Assembly (NCBI GenBank): GCA_001798135.1
Contig: MGRJ01000025.1
Coordinates: 1 to 17,839 of the forward strand
Length of the DNA stretch: 17,839 nucleotides
Direction: 5' to 3'
DNA from: Deltaproteobacteria bacterium RIFCSPHIGHO2_02_FULL_40_28
GTDB lineage: Bacteria > UBA10199 > 2-12-FULL-40-28
The notes below the pieces were generated by a model. That model had not been told where the DNA came from. It ran no database searches and worked only from the letters and a program-made list of their open reading frames with translations. Position numbers and translations under genes: made by a program. Each line of letters starts with the position of its first letter. The stretch's first letter is position 1. Positions 5,292 to 11,862 of the stretch are shown piece by piece.

Positions 5292-6710
5292 TTATCCAAA
5301 CCTCCATTGAAAATAACGCTTCAACCACTTTTTTGAACCATCGGTTAGTCGAGTGCGCTGATACGTATCGGCAATGCGTTTGCTTAACTCCGCCAGCGTT
5401 GGATACACATGAATCATCGAAGCTACTTTCTTTAATCCAATCTTTTGATGCATGGCCAGAGCCAACTCATGCAATAAATCCCCGGCATGTAATCCAACAA
5501 GTGTGACTCCTAAAATTTGATCTGCCCCCATTGAAGTGAGAACTTTGATAAAGCCTTCATCCTCCCTATCGCACACTGCCCTATCGAGATCTGTCATAGC
5601 GTAGGTGAAAACATCGACGGGAATATTTTTTTGTTTGGCCTCCGATTCGTTGATTCCCACGCGGGCCACTTCGGGTTCGGTAAACGTGCACCACGGCACA
5701 ACACGATAATCGATTTTTGATTTTCCAGGAAATAAGGCGTTGCGAAGGATGAGCCTGGCCTGAAAATCGGCGGTATGGGTGAATTGATAAGGGCCAACAA
5801 TATCGCCACAGGCATAAATGTGTTTGGCTGTCGTTTGGAGTGTTGCGTCTACTTTGATTCCCTTTTTGTCGTACTGAACCCCCGCTTTTTCCAAGCCGAG
5901 ATCATTCACATTGGGGGCTCGTCCCACGGCCACAAGAATCTGGTCGAATGCGATTTTTCTTTTCTGTCCGTTCGGATCAGAAACAATCAAGCCACCATCG
6001 ATTTGTTCAGCCTTGGTTTTAAGCAAAACGGTAAGCCCTTCCGCCTCAAATCTCTTTTTGACCAACTCGGACACTTCGGGGTCTTCACGAATCAACAGCC
6101 TATCGGCCATTTCAACAAGGGTGACTTTACTGCCAAGTCTCGCAAAGGTTTGCGCCAGTTCTGCCCCGATTGGGCCACCTCCCAAAACGATGAGGTTTTT
6201 CGGCAGCTCTTTTAACTGCCACACATTGTCGCTCGTCAGAGAGGGAATTTTGTCTAAACCGGGAATGGGAGGCACAAAGGGGGCGGCACCCGTAGCAATA
6301 CAAAAACGTTTTGCCTCCAGGGTTTCCTTGCCGTTTGAAATTTGATTCGGAGAAATAAATTGGTATTCACCCAGATGGACGTCAACTCCGAGCGACGTGA
6401 ATCTTTCGACGGAATCATGGTGAGCAAGTTTGGTTTGAACCTCGCGGACGGAGGCCAGAATTGAATCGAGTTTGATGTCAAACCGGTGCGGTTTCAATCC
6501 GAACCGCTCGGCGGTTTGCGCATCATGAATAATTTTTGCCGAGCGGATGATGGCCTTCGACGGCACACAGCCGGTGTTGAGGCAATCACCACCCATCTTG
6601 TGTTTTTCAATCAGCGCTACTTTGGCCCCCAAGCCCGCCGCACCAGCTGCGGCGACCAAACCGCCGGATCCAGCTCCAATTACAATCAGATGGTATTTCT
6701 TGGTTTGCAT
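5292..6710 (-). CDS. FAD/NAD(P)-dependent disulfide oxidoreductase, MerA/Lpd-like
   Basis: The roughly 472-aa flavoprotein has the FAD GxGxxG loop G-A-G-S-G-G (residues 12-17), the redox-active C-L-N-T-G-C (Cys43 and Cys48), the NAD(P) loop GGGPIG (about 177-182) and the second FAD motif ACGDIVG. At the C-terminal active site the usual HPT of glutathione and lipoamide reductases reads V-Y-P-T-L-A-E, so Tyr takes the place of the catalytic His. The paired Cys tail and HMA domain of true mercuric reductase are absent, so mercury reduction should not be assumed. Genes of this type often sit next to TVP38 proteins, as here. The ATG at 6708-6710 has AGGAG 5 nt upstream; an in-frame TTG precedes it. 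It starts 10 nt after the methyltransferase stop. Confidence 0.9.
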   Translation of the reverse strand: MQTKKYHLIVIGAGSGGLVAAAGAAGLGAKVALIEKHKMGGDCLNTGCVPSKAIIRSAKIIHDAQTAERFGLKPHRFDIKLDSILASVREVQTKLAHHDSVERFTSLGVDVHLGEYQFISPNQISNGKETLEAKRFCIATGAAPFVPPIPGLDKIPSLTSDNVWQLKELPKNLIVLGGGPIGAELAQTFARLGSKVTLVEMADRLLIREDPEVSELVKKRFEAEGLTVLLKTKAEQIDGGLIVSDPNGQKRKIAFDQILVAVGRAPNVNDLGLEKAGVQYDKKGIKVDATLQTTAKHIYACGDIVGPYQFTHTADFQARLILRNALFPGKSKIDYRVVPWCTFTEPEVARVGINESEAKQKNIPVDVFTYAMTDLDRAVCDREDEGFIKVLTSMGADQILGVTLVGLHAGDLLHELALAMHQKIGLKKVASMIHVYPTLAELSKRIADTYQRTRLTDGSKKWLKRYFQWRFG

Positions 6711-6720
6711 CAACGCTCCT

Positions 6721-7323
6721 TTAAATTTGTGCCACGATCAATTTCAAAACATCGCCCGTAATGTTTTTTTCCTGGATAATTTGAAACCCTTCCTTTTGCA
6801 GGGTGGCAAGCGTGTCTTGGGTAAAATCAACCCCAAACATGAAACGGGTGTAGGGAGTAACCATCTTTTGAATAAATCGCCGGACCGGTTTTTTCGACAA
6901 CACATATTCAAGGAAATAAATTTTTCCGTCTTTTTTACAAATACGTTTTAATTCGCGTGCAGCTAGGACCGGTTGGTCCACCACACAACAGAGAAAGGTT
7001 GCTACAACAGCATCAAAGGTTCCGTCAGAAAAAGGGGTGTGATAAACACTCATCTTTTGGAGGTCGACATTTTTCCCGAGCGAGGAGGCCTTTGCCTTGG
7101 CGCGTTCCAACATTCCCGCACTTAAATCGATGCCGAAGACTTGCTGATTCTCCGGGTAAAAGGGAATGTTGGAGCCGGTGCCCACACCGGCATCCAAAAT
7201 CTTGCCTGATAGGCCCTTCCAAATCCGTTGCCTGATCTTTCGATAGCGGAATCGCTCGAAGGGCCAATCGATCCAGTCATAGAATCTAGAAGTGCGGTCA
7301 AATTTTTTCTCTAAGTTTTCCAT
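6721..7323 (-). CDS. class I SAM-dependent methyltransferase (UbiE/Methyltransf_11 type)
   Basis: The 200-aa protein shows methyltransferase motif I I-L-D-A-G-V-G-T-G (about 42-50), the acidic strand-2 end GIDLS (about 64-68), and VVATFLCCVVDQP with a late ELKRICKKDGKIYFLE motif. The SAM fold is clear; the substrate is not. Its N-terminus (FDRTSRFYDWID) resembles methyltransferases of phospholipids and quinones as much as small-molecule enzymes, and the conserved arsenite-binding cysteine set of ArsM is absent. Two in-frame ATGs exist, at 7329 and 7323; the second has GGAG at 7 nt and is preferred. Either way it overlaps the end of the glycosyltransferase gene, so translation is probably coupled. 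Confidence 0.85.
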   Translation of the reverse strand: MENLEKKFDRTSRFYDWIDWPFERFRYRKIRQRIWKGLSGKILDAGVGTGSNIPFYPENQQVFGIDLSAGMLERAKAKASSLGKNVDLQKMSVYHTPFSDGTFDAVVATFLCCVVDQPVLAARELKRICKKDGKIYFLEYVLSKKPVRRFIQKMVTPYTRFMFGVDFTQDTLATLQKEGFQIIQEKNITGDVLKLIVAQI

Positions 7324-8627
7324 ATACATTCTCCTGTCAAGGTCGTTTCAATCCAATTCATCATTTCCATCTGAGTTGGCATTTGCGAGTTTTGAAGTTC
7401 ACTTTTTAGATTTGGAAGGTCCTCATAAACATCGACGTCTGTAAGCGTGGGCAGATAGGCCACTTCGCCATAGCTTTTGATTTTGGTCACCAATTCGTCA
7501 CAGGTTGATGGCTGACTGTACGCAACGGAATTCCACACGTGTTGTGGCAAGGCTTTAGCCCCCCCAAAGAGATAAAAACCGCCATCACGCGCGGGACCGA
7601 TGACAAATTTATTTTTGTCTTTCAAAAGATGATGCGTTTCTAAAAGCGCATCTTGAGACAATTGCGGCGCATCGGCACCAATCAGAATGACTCGACCGTG
7701 AACAAAATATAAAGTTGAATAAACATGGTGAAGCCTTTCTCCTAGATCACCATTACCTTGCCAGACGCGGTTAAAATCATTCCAGCGATGATCGCTAAGC
7801 CCCTGTTTTTCCGCCACGGCCCAATAGGGATACACCAAGGCCGGTGTTGATTGCCTGAAGGGAGACAATGTTTTTTGAATCGCTTCCAAACACAAATCAT
7901 AAAATGCGAGTGCGGATTCTTTTCCAATCGTATCCGCCAACCGTGTTTTTAACGGAGTGATACCCGGCGTTTTGACGAACACGGCGATAGCGGTGGTCTG
8001 GTAGCGAAGTATGCGTTTCAGTGTTTCCCTTTCAAGGCGGGCTTGCCGGGTCCATAGCTTGTAATAGAGCCCTGTGGTATGAAACCAACCCTGTTCCTGA
8101 TATTTGCGAGCGCTGGTTTTCAGGGTGGCCCCTGTTGATTTGAGAGGCACGCCGTGCTGATGCGCACGCCAAACAAACAAATGATCTTCGCCATAAGGGG
8201 CCTCTTCAGGAAAACCACCGATGCGTTCAAAATTAATTCTTGAAAGACAAAAGCCCTGATCGCCAAAAGGCAGCCCCATAAGCCGCGAGCGAATCCAACA
8301 ACCGATTTCGTTGATCCACATTTGTGGTGGGCCATCGGGCAAAAAGCGCAGATTGAAATAATGAAGGGCGTGAGGGTTGTTGCTCAGAGACCTGAGCAAC
8401 GCCTCCAGAGTGTTGTGAGAAAATCTCGAATCGGCATGCAGAAACCAGAGAAAATCACGCGTCGCTTTTTGCGCACCAATGTTGAGTTGCTTGGCGCGTG
8501 ATGAACCCCGAACAACGATCAATTCCGCCTCTTTTTCAATCGGTCGAAGATCTTCCCAAAGTGCTTCCAGTTCATTTTCTTCTGGACCGACAGGAATGAT
8601 GATCGAGATGTCTTTAAAAGTAATCAT
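7311..8627 (-). CDS. fused two-domain glycosyltransferase of the arsenosugar type (TIGR04283 + TIGR04282/DUF2064)
   Basis: Residues about 5-205 form a GT2-type transferase: SIIIPVG start, L-H-A-D-S-R acidic motif (about 64-68), GDQGF, and E-D motif GEDHLFVW. This is the pattern of TIGR04283 arsenosugar glycosyltransferases. Residues about 211-410 form a DUF2064/TIGR04282 domain: VKTPGITPLKTRLA, I-G-A-D-A-P-Q-L and GPARDGGFYLFG, a nucleotidyl/glycosyl-transferase-like fold. The two are often separate neighbouring genes; here they are one 438-aa chain. The ATG at 8625-8627 follows an AGG and lies 10 nt after the arsM stop; an upstream in-frame TTG would overlap arsM by 65 bp and is less likely. 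The sugar donor is unknown. The link to arsenic comes from the family names and the neighbours. Confidence 0.85.
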   Translation of the reverse strand: MITFKDISIIIPVGPEENELEALWEDLRPIEKEAELIVVRGSSRAKQLNIGAQKATRDFLWFLHADSRFSHNTLEALLRSLSNNPHALHYFNLRFLPDGPPQMWINEIGCWIRSRLMGLPFGDQGFCLSRINFERIGGFPEEAPYGEDHLFVWRAHQHGVPLKSTGATLKTSARKYQEQGWFHTTGLYYKLWTRQARLERETLKRILRYQTTAIAVFVKTPGITPLKTRLADTIGKESALAFYDLCLEAIQKTLSPFRQSTPALVYPYWAVAEKQGLSDHRWNDFNRVWQGNGDLGERLHHVYSTLYFVHGRVILIGADAPQLSQDALLETHHLLKDKNKFVIGPARDGGFYLFGGAKALPQHVWNSVAYSQPSTCDELVTKIKSYGEVAYLPTLTDVDVYEDLPNLKSELQNSQMPTQMEMMNWIETTLTGECIWKT

Positions 8628-8637
8628 ATTGCAACCT

Positions 8638-9693
8638 TTAACAGCACCCTTGGTTCGATGGCGGCTCAATGGAACCAACTGATCCTTTCGGGCCACAATC
8701 AAATAAGCCGTAGTGCGTTGATAAATCCCCTTCGACTCGGAAGTGCGGCGCGTATCGGGTCTGCGTCAGCATCGCCGCCGTGTTACTGCACACAAGCACG
8801 GGCCTTCCTTTTTCAAAAAGGTGATGATCATCCAGCGGGAAGGCCTGCGGACATTGGGGGATGGTCCCCAGGTAATAGGCTACCTGACCATAGTCCTCAC
8901 AGCGATCCTCCAACTTTAGCTTGAAGGCCCGAACGGTCACCGAATAAAATGAAATGGCCCCCAGTTGATGTTCCAGTTCAGGATTTTCGATGGTGAGCTT
9001 TCTTTGTGTTACCACACGGTGGTCAAGGCACCCCACATCCATCATGAGCCTTCGAAAATCTTCGGTATACAAGGCTCCGCCAAGGCACTCGCCAACCAAT
9101 GTCGGATCTTTTGCCAGATGTTGTGGTATTCTCCGGTCGGAAAAGATATCCGCGAAATAGAGTTCCCCGCCGGATTTCAGAACACGGAAGATTTCGGAAA
9201 AAACCTTCCGCTTTTCCGGTGAGAGATTGATGACACAATTGGAGACCACAACATCGATGGACCCTGTCTTGATTCCCAATCCCTCAAGGTCTTCGATATA
9301 TCCATTTAAGAATTCTACATTGCTCTTGCAGTAATCGAAGGTTTGGGCGTGATAGTTGATGTGTTTTTTTGCGACCGCTAATTGTTCCGTCGTCATATCA
9401 ACACCGATCACCTTGCCTTCCGGCCCCACGAGTTTGGAAAGGAGGAAGGTGTCTCGTCCCGTTCCGCAACCGAGATCCAAAACCGTTTTGCCCTCCAATA
9501 CGGCAGGGATTGGCGAGCCGCATCCGTAAAATTTCTCCAATACCTCCGGATGAATCTGACTGAGGATCGGCTTCAGATGCGCGGGCATAGCATCTAGCGT
9601 ACAACAGGCGTTGGTTTTTAAGTCCACATTGGTTTTGAGCGTCTTCCCATAATATTGTTTTACCGTTTCCAGGGCATGATGATTGTCTGTCAT
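8638..9693 (-). CDS. arsM: arsenite S-adenosylmethionine methyltransferase ArsM
   Basis: The 351-aa enzyme methylates As(III) using SAM. Motif I is D-L-G-C-G-T-G-R-D (about 73-81). The family's four conserved cysteines are present as C30, C58 (in Y-G-C-G-S-P-I-P), C153 (in SNCVINLSP) and C203 (in GECLGGALY). Their spacing (28 and 50 residues between outer pairs) matches C44/C72 and C174/C224 of the well-studied algal ArsM. A C-terminal extension holds further cysteines and ends in a Cys-Cys pair. The ATG overlaps the ArsS stop (ATGA at 9690-9693), has GGAGG 9 nt upstream, and is preferred to an in-frame TTG six codons earlier. No arsR regulator is visible in the window. Confidence 0.93.
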   Translation of the reverse strand: MTDNHHALETVKQYYGKTLKTNVDLKTNACCTLDAMPAHLKPILSQIHPEVLEKFYGCGSPIPAVLEGKTVLDLGCGTGRDTFLLSKLVGPEGKVIGVDMTTEQLAVAKKHINYHAQTFDYCKSNVEFLNGYIEDLEGLGIKTGSIDVVVSNCVINLSPEKRKVFSEIFRVLKSGGELYFADIFSDRRIPQHLAKDPTLVGECLGGALYTEDFRRLMMDVGCLDHRVVTQRKLTIENPELEHQLGAISFYSVTVRAFKLKLEDRCEDYGQVAYYLGTIPQCPQAFPLDDHHLFEKGRPVLVCSNTAAMLTQTRYAPHFRVEGDLSTHYGLFDCGPKGSVGSIEPPSNQGCC

Positions 9694-10655
9694 ATCAGTT
9701 TTCCTCCACAAGATGATCCGGCCCCTGCCGTACAGCCAAAACAGTGATTGGCAAAGGCGATGGGGGTCTCAAAGATTTGATCGAAGGTTTCAATATCCCA
9801 AATGCTTGTTTGTGTCTTCCCCATAGGAATATCCAACATCTGATTAAAATCGCAATCGTAGATTTGTCCATCCCACCCGATGGAAATCAGGTTTCGGCAC
9901 ATGACGCTCGAAGCCGCAGTGACATTGAAAGTGTTCACGAGCAATGTCATGTATTCTTCATATTTATTTTCTCTGACCAATTGATCCAAAAATCGCTTGA
10001 TCGGCATATTGGTAATCGTGAAGAGATGGTTGAATTCGATGCCGAAGAGTGCGCGCAGTTCTTTTTTGTAATCAAGTTCGAGCTTCTCTTGTGAGGGAGG
10101 CAAAAAAGCTCCCAGCGGATTGTACACCAGATCAAGTGTGAGTGCCAAAGCGTTCTTCCCGTAACCGAGCTTATTCAACAATTTCAAAGCGCGGATACTT
10201 TTATCAAAGACACCACTGCCTCGTTGTGCATCCACATTTTTCTTGGAATAACATGGGAGAGAGGCCACTACTTTCACCTGATGTTCTTTCAGAAAATAAG
10301 CGGTTTCCTCCTGACCCTTCTCGAAGAAGACCGTCAGATTACACCGGTCGATCACTTCCTTATTCCGTTGCCTGGTTGCTACAACCAGTGTGCGGAAATG
10401 AGGATTGAGTTCGGGCGCGCCGCCGGTGATATCAACCGTGTGAATGGTGGGCGATTGATCCAAGAGTTCGATCAGGCGATCAACCGTTTTCTTTTCCATG
10501 ATTTCGGTCCGTTTGGGACCCGCCTCTACATGACAATGATGGCAGGCCTGGTTGCAGAGCTTGCCGACATTGATTTGCAAGATCTCCAACGGTTTGCGTG
10601 TAATGTCGATCCGATGTTTGACCAGCTTGTTTCCAAATGAAAATTGTGGATTCAT
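9690..10655 (-). CDS. arsS: arsenosugar-biosynthesis radical SAM protein ArsS
   Basis: The 321-aa protein opens the operon. The radical-SAM cluster motif is C34-x3-C38-x2-C41 (CNQACHHC), followed by G-G-A-P-E-L (78-83). The C-terminal DUF3641 region holds C253, C268, and C-F-G-C-T-A-G-A-G-S-S-C (305-316), cysteines that probably bind an auxiliary cluster. ArsS-type enzymes are understood to attach a 5'-deoxyadenosyl group to dimethylarsenic, the committed step to arsenosugars. Some relatives carry selenocysteine; here the positions are ordinary Cys codons and no internal TGA is seen. The start ATG has AAGGA 5 nt upstream. No convincing promoter is visible in the 150 bp before it. Confidence 0.92.
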   Translation of the reverse strand: MNPQFSFGNKLVKHRIDITRKPLEILQINVGKLCNQACHHCHVEAGPKRTEIMEKKTVDRLIELLDQSPTIHTVDITGGAPELNPHFRTLVVATRQRNKEVIDRCNLTVFFEKGQEETAYFLKEHQVKVVASLPCYSKKNVDAQRGSGVFDKSIRALKLLNKLGYGKNALALTLDLVYNPLGAFLPPSQEKLELDYKKELRALFGIEFNHLFTITNMPIKRFLDQLVRENKYEEYMTLLVNTFNVTAASSVMCRNLISIGWDGQIYDCDFNQMLDIPMGKTQTSIWDIETFDQIFETPIAFANHCFGCTAGAGSSCGGKLI

Positions 10656-10700
10656 TTGATTCCTTCTTACCCGAAGAACGAATTACGTGAGCGAAAAACG

Positions 10701-10754
10701 AAATTTGGCGCAGACAAATTTTTTGTGCGCCCAACTGGACGCTTTTAGAACCGC
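10701..10754 (-). other. degenerate tRNA-3'-end-like sequence with tRNA-terminator-like flank
   Basis: On the minus strand GGTTC (10748-10752) is followed, about 15 nt later, by GGGCGC (10727-10732), then a CAAA-rich flank with the inverted repeat AAATTTG / CAAATTT (10715-10721, 10701-10707), then TCGTTTTTCG. The sequence after the tRNA-Arg(TCT) at 17671-17735 has the same order: GGGCGC, CAAA, an AAATTTTG / CAAAATTT repeat, then TCGTTTATCG. It looks like a decayed tRNA-Arg 3' end with its original downstream flank. This also makes up most of the 150 bp between the BRO-N gene and arsS. Confidence 0.35.
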
Positions 10755-10779
10755 GTGCGCCGAGTTGGCGATTGTTGTT

Positions 10780-10808
10780 TAATTCGCTACCCGTTGGGTA
10801 GCGAATTA
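10780..10808. other. perfect 13-bp hairpin at the 3' end of the BRO-N/DinD gene
   Basis: TAATTCGCTACCC and its exact complement flank a 3-bp centre (GTT). The right arm ends at the gene's own TAA stop (10806-10808). On the minus strand there is no T run after the stem, so it is not a textbook Rho-independent terminator; on the plus strand it is followed by TTTCCCC. It may still stop transcription or protect the mRNA 3' end. Confidence 0.5.
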
Positions 10809-11630
10809 TTTCCCCTTTAAAGCTTTGTGAATCTTCTTATTCGGTAAAAAATTTGATTTGGACACAACCGATCGTCCAAGTCTCTTTTCCAATTCACGCC
10901 TTGCTCCCCCTGCAATCTCACCACCTGCTTTAGCATCGTTTTTGAGTTTGGGCATTCCTTTTGAATCTTCATTTTTGTGAATTTCCGTTGTAGAACGTTC
11001 GCCCAACATTGTAAAAATGAGTTCAAAATCGTCCATGTGGTCACGCAGGTTCTCTCGTTTGAGGCCTTTGAGGTTTTTATACTCAGAGGGAGTGACACCA
11101 AAGGTGGCTTTTGAAACTTCTGCTGTCAGAATTTCGTAGTCTTTTTGTTCTTGTGCTCCGCGTTTTTGCCACTCGTCTGTGAGTTCCTCTCGAATGGCGA
11201 TGCCACGCATACGTTTCTCGATCCAATCTTCGGGATAACCTTTGAGCTTGTAAAGCATTCGAGTACGCTTGGTAGCTAATTCAGGATTTTCAATTTCTTG
11301 CACATGCTCGTAACCGATTTTGGCCAGCCATCGTTTGAATGGCTCTGCTTTCGATGAAGGAATGGATTGGATAATGCGAAAAATACCTTCAGTATTGGCG
11401 CAATTGATCTTTTGCTTACCTCCACCTGTTTCCACAGAAAGGGGGGTGGCAATTTGCCCCCACCCTTTGGAAAGTTCAGGGTCGCGACGACGCATGTCTT
11501 TAATATAGCCCGTCGGCTGAACAGAGTCAGTCAGCACAGCCACAACATCTTCAATAACGAACCACCATTCGTCGTTATAAAGTGTTTTACGGATTTGTTT
11601 TCCTTTAAAAATTGCGATTTTTGTTTCCAT
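10806..11630 (-). CDS. BRO-N / DinD-like DNA-damage-inducible protein
   Basis: The product (274 aa from the METKIAIFKG start) begins with a Bro-N fold: IAIFKGKQIRKTLYNDEWWF, a DVV-A-V-L-T-D segment and NTEGIFRIIQSIPSSKAEPF. It then has the second half typical of DinD-type proteins (L-A-T-K-R-T-R-M-L-Y-K-L-K-G-Y, then EWQKRGAQEQKDYEILTAEVSKATFG). E. coli DinD binds RecA and limits strand exchange; whether this relative does so is unknown. Bro-N genes are typical phage and mobile cargo. The family N-terminus favours the ATG at 11630 over one nine codons upstream inside the tRNA flank. It lies about 40 bp downstream of tRNA-Arg on the same strand, so it could be read from the tRNA promoter. No Shine-Dalgarno is seen. 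Confidence 0.8.
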   Translation of the reverse strand: METKIAIFKGKQIRKTLYNDEWWFVIEDVVAVLTDSVQPTGYIKDMRRRDPELSKGWGQIATPLSVETGGGKQKINCANTEGIFRIIQSIPSSKAEPFKRWLAKIGYEHVQEIENPELATKRTRMLYKLKGYPEDWIEKRMRGIAIREELTDEWQKRGAQEQKDYEILTAEVSKATFGVTPSEYKNLKGLKRENLRDHMDDFELIFTMLGERSTTEIHKNEDSKGMPKLKNDAKAGGEIAGGARRELEKRLGRSVVSKSNFLPNKKIHKALKGK

Positions 11631-11670
11631 TTTAATTTGGAAAGTCAACGACCTCATGGTTTAAAATTTG

Positions 11671-11744
11671 CGCGCCCGGACGGATTCGAACCGCCGACCC
11701 TCTGGTTCGAAGCCAGATGCTCTATCCAGCTGAGCTACGGGCGC
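11671..11744 (-). tRNA. tRNA-Arg (anticodon TCG)
   Basis: The minus strand folds as a complete cloverleaf: acceptor GCGCCCG/CGGGCGC, D arm GCTC...GAGC with the G18-G19 pair, anticodon arm TCTGG-CTTCGAA-CCAGA, T arm GGCGG-TTCGAAT-CCGTC, discriminator G. CCA is not encoded. It reads CGA and related arginine codons. Its own promoter lies 24 bp upstream. Confidence 0.95.
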
Positions 11745-11767
11745 TTTTAAAAATATAAAACTTTACC

Positions 11768-11796
11768 TTCATAAATCCTTGGAAGGGTGATGGCAA
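11768..11796 (-). promoter_or_regulatory. promoter of tRNA-Arg(TCG)
   Basis: On the minus strand TTGCCA (11791-11796), 17 bp, TATGAA (11768-11773). The box continues TTGCCATCACC, as it does upstream of tRNA-Arg(TCT). The expected start leaves a 5' leader of about 17 nt for RNase P to remove. The remaining bases 11797-11862 show nothing else I can support. Confidence 0.65.
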
Positions 11797-11862
11797 GTTT
11801 TTTAAAGTTAAAGTGCTGTTGCGGGAAGGCCTTTGGTGGAGATGCCGGTGATGATTAAGTTT

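Noticed and set aside
5775-6345. Two long plus-strand frames opposite the flavoprotein gene
   Set aside because: The minus-strand gene has complete family motifs; the opposite frames show no recognisable domain.
5292-6710. Calling the flavoprotein a mercuric reductase (merA) because of the MerP-like gene in the window
   Set aside because: It lacks the C-terminal Cys pair and HMA domain and lies in the arsenic operon, 3 kb from the HMA gene.
9690-10655. ArsS as a selenoprotein
   Set aside because: Some relatives use selenocysteine, but the frame has ordinary Cys codons at the conserved sites and no internal TGA.
10780-10808. Calling the 13-bp hairpin a Rho-independent terminator of the BRO-N gene
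   Set aside because: No T run follows the stem on the minus strand, so only a structural hairpin is claimed.
11367-11750. 127-codon plus-strand frame across the tRNA and the BRO-N gene start
   Set aside because: Antisense to a convincing gene and to tRNA-Arg; no coding features of its own.
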